DNA of 64,000 nt from Watersipora subatra (lineage: Eukaryota; Bryozoa; Gymnolaemata; Cheilostomatida; Watersiporidae), in NCBI RefSeq assembly GCF_963576615.1, contig NC_088708.1, positions 58,949,196 to 59,013,195 on the forward strand, written 5' to 3'. This document shows positions 38,101 through 50,100 of the stretch, piece after piece. The position numbers and the translations under genes were made by a program. A model generated the notes under the pieces. It was not told the origin of the DNA and made no database searches. It saw nothing but the letters and a program-made list of their open reading frames with translations. The number at the start of each line of letters is the position of its first letter. Positions within the stretch are counted from its first letter, which is position 1.

Positions 38101-41100
38101 TCCACATTTTTGGTTTTTTCATTAAAACTTTGAAAGCAACACCATAAAAATAATTAATAGCTGTATCGGGCTAGTAGTAATTCCTTGTGTAACGCGGTCT
38201 TGATACTTCGACGCATGTGAAAACTGGTTTACATTTACAATGGTATATGAACGACTAGATTTATGCTAGAAGTTGTGCTTAGCACGCATGTGGCTAAAAT
38301 TTGATCATTATTTGCGCGAAATGCATAGCGTAAAAGCTTTGTTCTGCTAAAAAAACTGTTTGGACGCAAATATCGACCAATTCAGCAGTGCAGAAAAAGA
38401 GTTGAGGTCAGAAGACATTGTAGAAGGTATTGAACAGTCAGAAAAAAATGTTCATTCCAACGAAAACAACAATCAGAACGCAATAGGGAGAACAAACGTT
38501 GCAAATACTTTTGTTTTAAAAATGTTAATTGTTGTTAATGCATGTACATGTATTATAAATATGGTTCGTTTATGTCACCTGTTCTTAAATATATATTTGT
38601 AGCATGTGATAGATTATTATTGTTATATAACTTGAAAATATGCAGATTTATAGCATATTATTTGATAGCATCCTTATTTTAACTCGGCTTACAATGGATC
38701 ATAACTCCTCTTTTGTTGCACATAAGGCCAGCTTTGGCTGCAAACTGTAGCAAACATATCAATGAGTGCCATGAGCTTTTATGCAACACTAGCTGCATTA
38801 CCCGCCTACAGGAGCAGATTCACGGGCAGCATAAGGTTTATTGAGAGTTGTCTTTCATATGGTAAAACAACTCCAAATATGCAGTCTACTGAAATTGTTG
38901 TCCTGATCAGAGTATGTATGCACATATACATGCCAATGTTGAAAACAATGGAAATCTGCAATGTGTCTTACAGCTAGATGCGTGTAAAATCTAGTAAATA
39001 CTCATGTGTCTAGATTCATGCATCCGTTCACCCTCGTCTATATTTGCAGTTGACGATCACGCACTTCTGCCGCTGAGCCCCCGCCTCGGCTGACCAGTCT
39101 TTACCCGCCGAGCAGTTGACAATCGCGCTCTTGCAGTCGCCTCGCAATCAATCGCCTTGCAATCAATCGGCCCGCACCCGCCTCGCACTCAATCGGCCTG
39201 CGCGCCTCGCAATCAATCGCCTTGCACTCTCCTCGCAATTAATCGCCTCGCACTCGCCTTGCAATCACCTCCCACTTGCCTTGCAATCAATCACCTTGCA
39301 CTCGCAACCAATCGTCTCGCAACCAATTGCCTCGCACCCGCATTCAATCGCCTAGCACTCAATCGCTTTGCAATCAATCACCTCGCACTCATCAACTCAT
39401 TCATTTGGAAAGCCGCGCCTGGAGACTCACTGTACTCGGGGCGAAAAAGGTCTACCGCGCATCCCCGAGTGGCGCCACGGCCCCAAGCCTAGCTGTGCTA
39501 TCTGGCATTGCCCGGGTAGTAAAAAAAGTTTTTGCACACAAAATTGATTTGTATTTAACATATAACAACATTTTCCATTCTAACTTTCAAACTACATATC
39601 CTGAAAATGTTTTGTGTAGTTGAAATAAATTAAGAGAGAAAATAAAACAACTGTAAAGGTTTTCAAACTTTTTCAAACCACTACAACTTTCAAAATTCTT
39701 ATCATGAGGAAAAGGTTTTGTGCAGGACAATTGATTTAAAAATAAATAAAACAACTGTAAAGGTTTTCAAACCAATGTAAATTTAAAACTTCATAACTTT
39801 CATGGAACCTTAGTTCTCGAACATAATCAGTTCCAGAAGTTCGAGATCCGAAACAATTTTTCCCATTGTTATATATTCATACTGTAATACGTTCAGGAAT
39901 GAAGAACCACGGGCTAAATAGACTACTAGAAGTTATAGCTACTGGAAGCTACGGCTTAGACGGCTTAGACGGCTATTAGGCTACGGCTTAGACGTCTAGG
40001 AGACCGTGACCCCCCATCGTTATATAGTGACTGGAGACCAAGCTGACGGCCTCTTGTGATCTTGAGTTCACGGTGAGTGCTTAATTGTTCCCCCGAGCAA
40101 TATAACACCCATTAAAATAAAAGAATGTAAATTTTAATCCGCTTCAAGGCGAGAAAACAACTTCGGTAAAGTATTTTTTCAACATTTTACACCATAAGCT
40201 GTACTTGTACCCGGGTAATAAAAAAGTCTTTGAACAGAAAATCTATTTGTATTTAATATATATAACAACATTTGCCATTCTAACATTCAAACTACATAGG
40301 TAACATGAGAAAACATGATAGGTAACCTATCATGAGAATAGTGTTTTGTGTAGTTGAAATAATTTAAGAGAAAATAAAAACAACTGTAAAGTTTATCAAA
40401 CTTTGTCAAACAACTGTAACTTTCAAACTTCATATCATGAGGAAAAGGTTTTCTGCCAGTCTAATAAATTAAAAAGAATAAAACAATTGTAAAAGGGATT
40501 AGATGTAAATTTCAAATAATTAGCAAGTAATAGCTAAATTAAGTCGGTTTTGCAACAATTACAATAAAAGATGATACGGTAATGATACAATTAATGCAAA
40601 CTGAGAAAACAAAACAAAATTCGTGAATATGTTGAATCAATAATAACAATTCTTGCATATAAGTGTGTGGGCATAAGAAGGCTACTATCCCACCAGAAAC
40701 TATCCATCAATTCTTTGAATACGACGATATTAAAAAATATGACAGAATATCATAGTATTTTGTAGTTGAAATTTTATTAGAACAATGCCTTCTAAAAATG
40801 GTTGAATAAAAGAATAATATTAATAAGAAGGATTGGAAACTAATCAAGTAATAAAAACAGTGATAGGAAAATGAATGTTTTAACTTCAAACACGATACTC
40901 AATTTATGTTAAAAGAATGCAAGTTGAAATAATAACAACAATGAAACAAACTTTAAAAAACCTATACTATAAAAGTTATACAAACTTTATAAAACCTATT
41001 AATCGAAAGTCATAAGAAGTTTTAAAATGTAAGAGAATTTAAAATTATATATCTTCTATATATGTATATTTCTCAAAAGTATGTACATGTATGTAAATAT

Positions 41101-44100
41101 AAGATAGTGGAGAATAACTGATACTTGCAATCTTACACGATAAATCTTACAGTAATCTTACAAATGTTTGTTGTAAAATGTGAAATTAATTACGAAAAAC
41201 TAATTGGTTAGGTTTAAAAGGAAAGATGTGTAAGCTAATCCATCTAGCTGTACAACCCAGCGTTGCCCGGGTAATAAAAAACTGAACAGAAAATTGATTT
41301 GTATTTAGCATATAACAACATTTGCCATTCTACCTAAAACAACTGTAAAGGTTTTCAAACTTACTTTGTCAAACAACTTTTAAACTTCATATCATGAGAA
41401 AAAATTTTCGTGCAGGTCAAATCAATTTTAAAAATAAAACGACTATAAAGGGTTTAGATGTAGCAGTGAAATAATTAGCAAGTAATAGCTAAATTGAGTC
41501 TGTTTTGCTACGATTACAATATGATATGATTCGGTAATGATACAATTAATACGAGCTGAGAAAACAAAATAAAATTCGAGAATATGTTGAATTAATAATA
41601 ACAATTCTTGCATAGAAGTGTGTGTATAAAAATGTTACTGTTCCAACAATAGCTATCCATCAAAACTCTGAATACGACGATACTGGTATGACGATACGTT
41701 ATGTAAAAATAAAATATTGTAGTGTCTCTGTCTGATCGAAGGTGAGAGAATCTAAACGCTATTCCTATTCGAGGTACTACAATTATCCGCCTGAAAAGTA
41801 GTGACCTTAACAGCGATTTAGCAATTGAACCTTAAGAAAAGTCAGAAATAGAGGTTCACAAAAACGGCATCACGTTTCATAGAATTAGTAATATTTAATC
41901 GCCAAATTCTAATATCGAAAGATTGTCGATAACGTTTTGCCGAAAATAAATTAGCCCTAATACATCGAGGACAAAAAAGCATCGCGTGTCATGAAGCTAA
42001 AAGAGTTGTAATCATTACGTATTTTTTGTGTGACAACGGCAAACGATTATTAGGTTATGTATAATAGAGGCGTGTACTAACCGGAGATTCCTGTTAACGC
42101 GCCCTAGATACCTACGTAGTAGCGGCTAATAGTCCGAAAAGTACGGTACTCTATAAGGCGGACAGATAGACAGAGAGACAACGATTGCCGTTTATATAGT
42201 AGATTGTTAAATATAAGTTATAAAATAAAAATATGCCTTTAAACTTACCATGAAATACAAAATGGAAAACTCCACAAATTGCAAAGCGGGGTACAGGCGA
42301 TAATATCATCGCAGGTTAATTGCAATCAATACATATTAACTAGTAGAGATAATTCTCAGCTTCCCAGTGCATATTTATTTAGAGATCTCTGACGAGTCGG
42401 AGGTAAGTTAGCAGATTTATTACATTCAAAAAGGTTAATATCGCTCCACCTGAAGGTGAGTACGAAATATAGGTGACATTCGCTTCGCCCGTCAAAGGCT
42501 TAAATTTGTCCTAAATCCAAGTCTGATGAGCTAATTGAATACAACCCCAGCCTCTATTTGACCGCCAGCCTCTATTTGACCGCACGATAAGGTAAGAGAA
42601 AAACTGAAAAATAGAGCTTTAAACTCTCAGACTAGGGTATGTATGCTCGAAGGTAGAGGTGGTGATAGAGATACACAGTGTAACTTATACTACCTTAGAC
42701 TCTCAGACTAGGGTATGTATAATCGGAGGTAGAGGTGGTGATAGAGATACACAGTGTAACTTATACTACCTTAGGCTCTCAGACTAGGGTATGTATAATC
42801 GGAGGTAGAGGTGGTGATAGAGATACACAGTGTAACTTATACTACCTTAGACTCTCAGACTAGGGTATGTATGCTCGGAAGAGGTGGTGATAGAGATACA
42901 CGGTGTAACTTATCCAACCTTAGACTAGGGTTTGTTTAGACTAAGCTTTTTATATTTTTATTAGCTTTATTACTAAGTTTCGCCGGCACCTCTACAAGAC
43001 TTCATTGTTTCGACAAACTGCAAAACTCATGTTGGAAACTGCCAGGCGCGATCTTTGCTCAAAATTGAAATAGCATGACAGAAAAATCCTCATATTGAGA
43101 TTACCATGAGTAGAGGTTTGACAGTGAGCATATGTTTTATTCCAGCACCTGACAACAGTTAATATGTGAAACCACCATCCACTTTCATTGTGTGAAGTGA
43201 AATAGCAGAAACAACAAGAGATTCTTGAGGATGCTCTAATAAGAAAGGCAAGCAGAGTTTTGATAACCAAAGAATGAGTTGAGAAGAGTAAGGGAAGATG
43301 CATGGTGAGAAATGTAGTAGAAACTAGGAGACCCTAGATGTAGATGACGGATTAGGGAAATACGGTAAAAGAGGCACGGAGAGTTTACAGGATAAACAAA
43401 AAGGAGAAAAAGAGTAAAACTTAGACAGCAAAGGCAGCAACTGGGCACAATGAAATGATAAGCACACTGTGACAGCATGGAGCTACAGTATGATGAATAA
43501 CTACTGACCTTTCATATCATCTCTCTCAGCATTCGTGAGGGCATCGATGTCAAACTCTGCAGCCATGCTGGTCACCAACTCAGCACTCAAATGGGTTGGC
43601 AAGGTGTGCTGTTCGGGTGGTTGTGTGTAGTAGGTTATTTTTCCTCTAAGCAAGAAACCAACGATAACAGCGATAGGTACTGTTACACAGATTATTTGTA
43701 GAGGATAACTGAAGTAAATTACATGACAGGCTAAATATTAATAAGTACAACTGGGAGAAATATGACTATTATATGGTAAGCAACAGTACTCACGAATTCC
43801 AGTCCTGTAGAACCATCCGAGCTGCTTTGGTAATGTTTGGCAGTCCTCCTTTTTTAAGCATACCATACCTTTTAGTTAAGAGTGCCAAAAAGTTGGCACA
43901 ATCTGTATACATCGGGATCTGCAGAAAGTAAATCAATATGTTAGCTTGCTTTTTAGTGTTCTCAAGTTTTGTCAAAGAAGTAGATGAGCATAACTAGCTT
44001 TAAAATTTGGACTCCATTAGACGTGTACATGTGTTCAGGATAATATAATATATCTTTGTTATTATATTATAATATGTATCATAATAAATGCAGTTTATGA

Positions 44101-47100
44101 CCTCGATAAGAACTACAACATTCCATCGAGTACAGACTGAGTTATTAAAATTTTGAACTAAACTAAATAAATGATGAAATAATTTTTGGTTACATAAATA
44201 AACTCTGTGACTTTTTTATTTTGGAAATGAGTAACAACATTAAACAATCACTGCGTTTCTATGCTTCGAATAAGTTCGGAGTTGCTTCCACTCTGATTCA
44301 TAGCAATGGTAAAATCCGAACACATTTGATACTATTTCGCTTCGGTAAATTCATGCGAAGGCTTTGCTGTGAGAGGACCATTCGACATCGTAGAAACACT
44401 CACTGCTGATGGATCTGAATCGATAACACTTGGCTAAGCTCTCCCCAGTAAAGGTAAAAAAAATTTCAGCACACAAACACGCGGGTCGCTGCTACGAAAA
44501 TGTTATACCGCTACTTACTACTATTTCTGTTTGGCTTTTACCTTCATATTAACAGGCCAGGGATTGGATGTTCTCATGAGGATGATGAAACAATTACTTT
44601 TTAGATCTTGCAATTGAGACCTGACAGCGAGACTACTTCAACAAGTTTTGTTTTGAGGAATGCATCGTGATCTATATAAAGATCTATAGAGAGCAATCTC
44701 AAATCATTGAAACCATGGAGTGCAAATTTGTCAGCAGCAGGCAACTCCAAACCCATTCGAAGCGTGGAAACACAGTAATAGACAACTACCATAGTGCCGT
44801 TAATAAAGAAAAAATTAGCATATCAGGGCTGAAGCCACAGAATCATTAGATTTAATGAAGTTAGGTTGTCAGCCTATGGCTGGACCATAGAGTTATCTCC
44901 CCCTAGAGTGACTCGACATAAAAAACTCCTAAAAGGCTAGAGTTCCCTATTAAAGCCAGTAAACTCAATACGACCATAAAATACATGAAACTCAAAAAAT
45001 TAGTTGCTCACATTGTATTGCATCATCATCTGATCCTTTCGGCTCCTTTGCAGTATAAGCTCAACAGGTACCACTGGATCGACCACCTGTTCTACCTTGA
45101 CAGCATTACGCAAAATCGTGTGGGCGGACACCTCATCTCCTGAGGCCATGACAATACCAGGACAGTCCAACAGCCTCACATTTTTGTCTAGTTGTACCTC
45201 CTGCATGGCTCTGCATAGAAAAAAACCAAAACACCTGCTACTCGTTGCTAGTTAACTTATATCTACCAGTCTTGTTGGAAACTGTCTAGAAACTGTTCCG
45301 GAGTGCTGTTCTTCACAAGTCTGTACAAATTGATCAGATATAATCTTACGATAATATGAGTGTCAAGTCCCATAGCATAATAATACTAAAGTCGCTAACA
45401 ATGAACAAGCAATTCAGTCAGACACCTACTTATGATCACCTTAACATATGAAAATTCCAACATGACATAAAGTTTGAGAAAATATTTGATTTTACATCCC
45501 AAGTAATTTCCAACATACAACCTTTGAAGTTTCTTGAGAAAATTGCAGTTTCGTAAGGTGAAGGAACTAGAGGTAAAAATTGAATGAAAGATAAAAAGGA
45601 ACATGATGACAAAATAGGTGATCCAAATTAGTTTAGACTTCTTGTCAAAAATCAGAGTAAATAACAACTCAAATCTGTATCATTACTTCTAGCTCAGCAT
45701 TACAGAGCCTAAACTTCTGTTCCCATGTCTCTAACATATAACAATAATAAAAAAATTCTTTTATTGATTACCTTTTTATTTATTTATTTATCTATTACAT
45801 CTATAATACATTATAATCTATAATACATTTATCTTATTATTGCCGGTATTTCATAAGGAGTTACCATAAGTTTTTGAACTGTGGAATAACTAAAACAGAT
45901 TACAATTGATGACAGCTATGACATACAAAAGCATATCTGAAACGAATTCACAAGAAGAGATTCGGCATTACTCGCATTTCCTAGAGCCAATATTTTAGTA
46001 CAATATGTAGGTGAAGTAATGAAGAAGTTGTACTCACTTGGTGACACCTGGAGTATTCCCAACCATGCAAGCCTTGCTTCTTTTCAAACTGTTGATTATA
46101 CTACTTTTGCCAGTGTTGGGAAAGCCTATAAGGAAATTATAACTAGGCAAGCTTAACAGAGCGTCACATTGTTAGTATATACACCAGATATAGGCACAAA
46201 CAATGTAACACATCAGTAGAAACTGTTATATGAATGTTAGTAACAAAATTGGTTCATTTTTAGTCGATATTATAAAAACTCAACTTTTGAACTGTAAGGC
46301 TGTATGAGATATCAACATACATATGCAGCAACAAACAAGACGAAAGAAATAACCTGACGAGCTATTCCTCAAAGGTTGAGTATAATGTCTGCTTTGGCTT
46401 ACTGCAGGCAGACGTTGGTTGTGTTAAAGGAACAGAAAAGATCAAGTATGTTGCACAAAGACTGGCTCTGTGATCTTGGTTGGACATACGAGGTCTGATC
46501 CAAAAGTTCCCGGAATGGATTTGTATACTCGTGCATATTCACACGATGGAAAAACCAATTGCAGGGTTGGCTGGGAAACTCCTCTGGAGTGTTGTCACAA
46601 AATTTCAGGTTGCTATGACAATGCGTTCTCATGTGAGCTAACGATATGTAAAGGTCTGTCCGGTGCTTCCGTCTTTTTAAAAAAAACATTTATCCTCATG
46701 TCTAATAAATCAGAACAGCGCATTTGCATTAAATTTTGTGTGAAATTAGGAAAAACAAGGATATTACGACCTTTAAAATAAAGTTTTGATCATTCTTGAA
46801 AGCTTCCTTAAAATCGTTGCAAGCATGCATCCTGAGCTCTTTTTGGTCATCAGTCAGCAAGCTTGGCACGAACTTTGCTGCGACTCGTTTAATTTGTTAA
46901 AAAATTGTTTAAATTGTCAGTTAAAACTTGTTGAACAGTTCCAAAACTAAGTCCAGTCTCTCAAGATATCTCTAATGGTTAAACGTCGATCTGCCATGAC
47001 TAGTGACCTCACACTATCAATTTACGAGCAGGTTCTTGCGGACGCTGGTCTGCCAGACCACGCGTCATCTTCAGTGCTGTCTCTACCTTCACAAAAGCGT

Positions 47101-50100
47101 TTGTACCACTCAAAAATTTGTGTTTTTTATAGACCAGCATCTTCAAAAGCAATAGTTAACATTTCAACTGTCTGAGTACTTGTTTTCCCTAATTTCGCAC
47201 AAAATTTAATGCAAATACGCTGTTCCGATTGATTAGGCATGACGATAAATTTGTTAAAAAAAAGACAGAAGCACCGGACAGACCTTGACATATCGTTAGC
47301 TCACATGAGAACGCATTGTCATAGCAACCTGAAATTTTGTGACAACACTCCAGAGGTGTTTCCCAGCCAACCCTGCAATGAGTTTTTCCATCGTGTGAAT
47401 ATGCACGAGTATACAACTCCATTACAGGAACTTTTGGATCAGACCTCGTATCTGAGTCAAGTGGCAAGGGAACCTCAACGACTGAAGACATGCCCAGTTA
47501 TAGAGAGCAATTTAAGATTGGATGCCATTCCTGTTACCCCTAGCTGTTGTTAGCAGGTCAGATGTTGTAGACAACTAAGTCATGGCGCTGCTCTGATACA
47601 CTTCTACTCAAGATCAAATCAAGCTACATGATTGTGACATACCGACGACTCCCACTCTGATTGCAGTCTTCAAATCCTTGCTTCTGCTGTAGTTGGCCAG
47701 AAGTTTGAGCAACACATCTGCACCCAAACAAGTCGATGTTTTAATGAGGCCTTCTGAAGCTTTTGATATAGCGATGTTACTGCGAGAGAGGTGATCGCTT
47801 TGAGTCTGGGTGCTCGATTTGAATGCTATCGTAGGCAGCTCATTACGCAGGTACTTCAGCCAGGCAGTAACGTTATCTGAAAATAACAAAGAAAAATAAT
47901 ATTTTCCAACCTAAGACTGACCAATTTATGAACTTTTATGCTTGAAAAATATTCTCTGTAGAAGTCTCTATTCTGCCAAAGAATTATTTCCAGGCAGGTT
48001 TTGATACAGTCAGGGAAGGAGCAAGGTTTGAAACAATCAAAAAAGAAGAAGGTTTTAATAGTCAAAGAGGCAGGTTGTAACACAATCAGAGAAAACTGCT
48101 AAACTTGATAAACTCTTGTTGACTTTCATGCCAAACCAATACAGGTCCGTGAGCCAATTAATTACTGAGTAACTTGTATATACATTGTAGTTGTAAATCC
48201 ACTTCAATTGTTTATAGCCATCGATTTACAATGTTAACAACTCTTTTCAAGGTCGTTTATATTTAAAACTATATTGGTAATCAGTTTTCAATGTTTAATT
48301 TCAACTCGATATTACAATGAAACTTTTAGTGTAGTAACTGATATAAATGGCCACAGAGACATTAAAACACATGATGGCCTTTAATTTTCATATGAATATA
48401 TATTACGGTAGATGAAATCATCAAAGATTAACATTTCCACTCATTGACAAATCCTTCAAAAGGTCCTTTCTTCAAAAGTCAAACATAATAAGAGAAACTT
48501 GATTACTTTGGGTTAAATCTCGCATAGTATGTTTTCTTTGTATAAAAATAATTAAAGTATGCTGCGAAGGAGCAATATTCTAAGCATCAAAATCAGTTAT
48601 TAAACAGACTAACATGTTATTATTGAAGCAAACCACTCGTAGACTTGTAGAGAACAGGAGAAGAAATGTATAGCAATATGACTGACGAATATGACGCTCA
48701 TTACTTCCTGCTATTTAGTAAAATAAGTTTGTCATATATCACTCTATTATTGCTCATAATGTTGAAAGGCTCGGCACCAGAGGAGTGAACAGGCAGGTAG
48801 AAAACAAGAGCTTATTGCAAGGTTCACACATAACAAAACTTCGAGAATTCCATTTTAATATGACAAACCATAGTAAAATTTCAATACATTTTAGGTCATC
48901 TAATGCATTTCTTAATTGTAATAGAATATGGTACAACTAACCCAGGGATTTGAAAATGCACTTAAATATTTTAATGCGAATAAATGATAACTAGAAAGGA
49001 GGCGATAACTTCAGCTGAATCCGTAATGAAATATTCAAAAAACAAATTATTTCTAATTAATAAAATATATATGCCAGATGCCAGAAGCACGCAGGCGATT
49101 ATTAATGTAAAATAAGTAGGAGACCAAAATATCTGGCATAACATTGGGAGTCACTCAAAGTACAAACACATTATTTCAGAATTGACTATTTAAAGTAAGC
49201 AGTTTCTTACCTTTTGGTACCAAGTCTATCTTGTTAAGAACTAAGACTAATCTTTTGTTAGCTCCAGCACTAACTACGGCTTGCTCAACTTGAGGACATC
49301 TGCTGCCGATAGGATCCCTGGCATCAAGTATCTCCAGCACTACATCTGCTGCCTCTATAACCTGCAACACAAGCATGCACATAAAATTACCATCCGCTTA
49401 TTGAAAAGGTGTATACAAAAGCATCATGTAGACTGGCGAAGAAGCCATATAAGAGAGCAGACAGCACTGAGATACGTACAGAGAAAACAGAGATACGTAC
49501 AGAGAGAACAGAGATACGTACAGAGAGAACAGAGATACGTACAGAGAAAACAGAGATACGTACAGAGAAAACAGAGATACGTACAGAGAGAACAGAGTGA
49601 TGAATGACATTTGGTTAAAGAGGGTACCTGAAACTCGTTATCCTTGCTTCTACTACAAATAGCTATGATTACATCTTTAGTTACCAATAGTAGTTTATAT
49701 ACATGTACAGTCGCTGGTTACAAATTTATGTGAACTATGTGGCCATTGTTACTGGCCGGTAATCTGTGTATCCACACATTAATCAGTCATTTTCTGCCTC
49801 AGTACACTATTTAGAGAGCCAGCTTCTTATCATGACTGCACAGGAAGATCCATGTAGACCATAAATTAAATTGAACTGTTTGAATCTAAATACTAGAGTG
49901 GAGATTGATATAGATTTTAGTAGTGGAGAGACAAATCCGTATTGTATATCACACGGTCCCATACCAAGAAGACCACTACCTAAGTTATACTCTCGTATCG
50001 TACACACAGTATCATCATGATTCGTAGGTACTCATAATACCAATATGGCCACAAGATTTAATAAACATTGAATGCACTCAAATGACTGCTAAAATGACTA

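Larger units (their letters stand above)
37838..42620. mobile_element. TA-flanked DNA transposon, copy 1 (split by a nested insertion, right end lost)
   Basis: The left end CCGTAAAACCTCTAATCGAA follows a TA dinucleotide. Internal blocks (GCGGTCTTGATACTTCGA; the [19 protein letters not shown] coding remnant at 38375-38430; GAGCTTTTATGCAACA at 38771-38786) match copy 2 at 53573-54882 in order. After 38786 the match stops and resumes at about 42210 (CATCGCAGGTTAATTGCAAT, CATTCGCTTCGCCCGT, CCTCTATTTGACCGCC). So about 3.4 kb of other repeat has been inserted. The terminal inverted repeat at the right end is missing, replaced by a 76-bp tandem array. Confidence 0.75.

Noticed and set aside
39116..39623. 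Three overlapping ORFs rich in Ser, Ala, Asn and Leu
   Set aside because: They translate a degenerate CTCGCAATCAATCGC repeat.
46470..47553. Plus-strand ORFs of 66-104 codons
   Set aside because: They are antisense or arm shadows of the minus-strand mariner transposase remnant.
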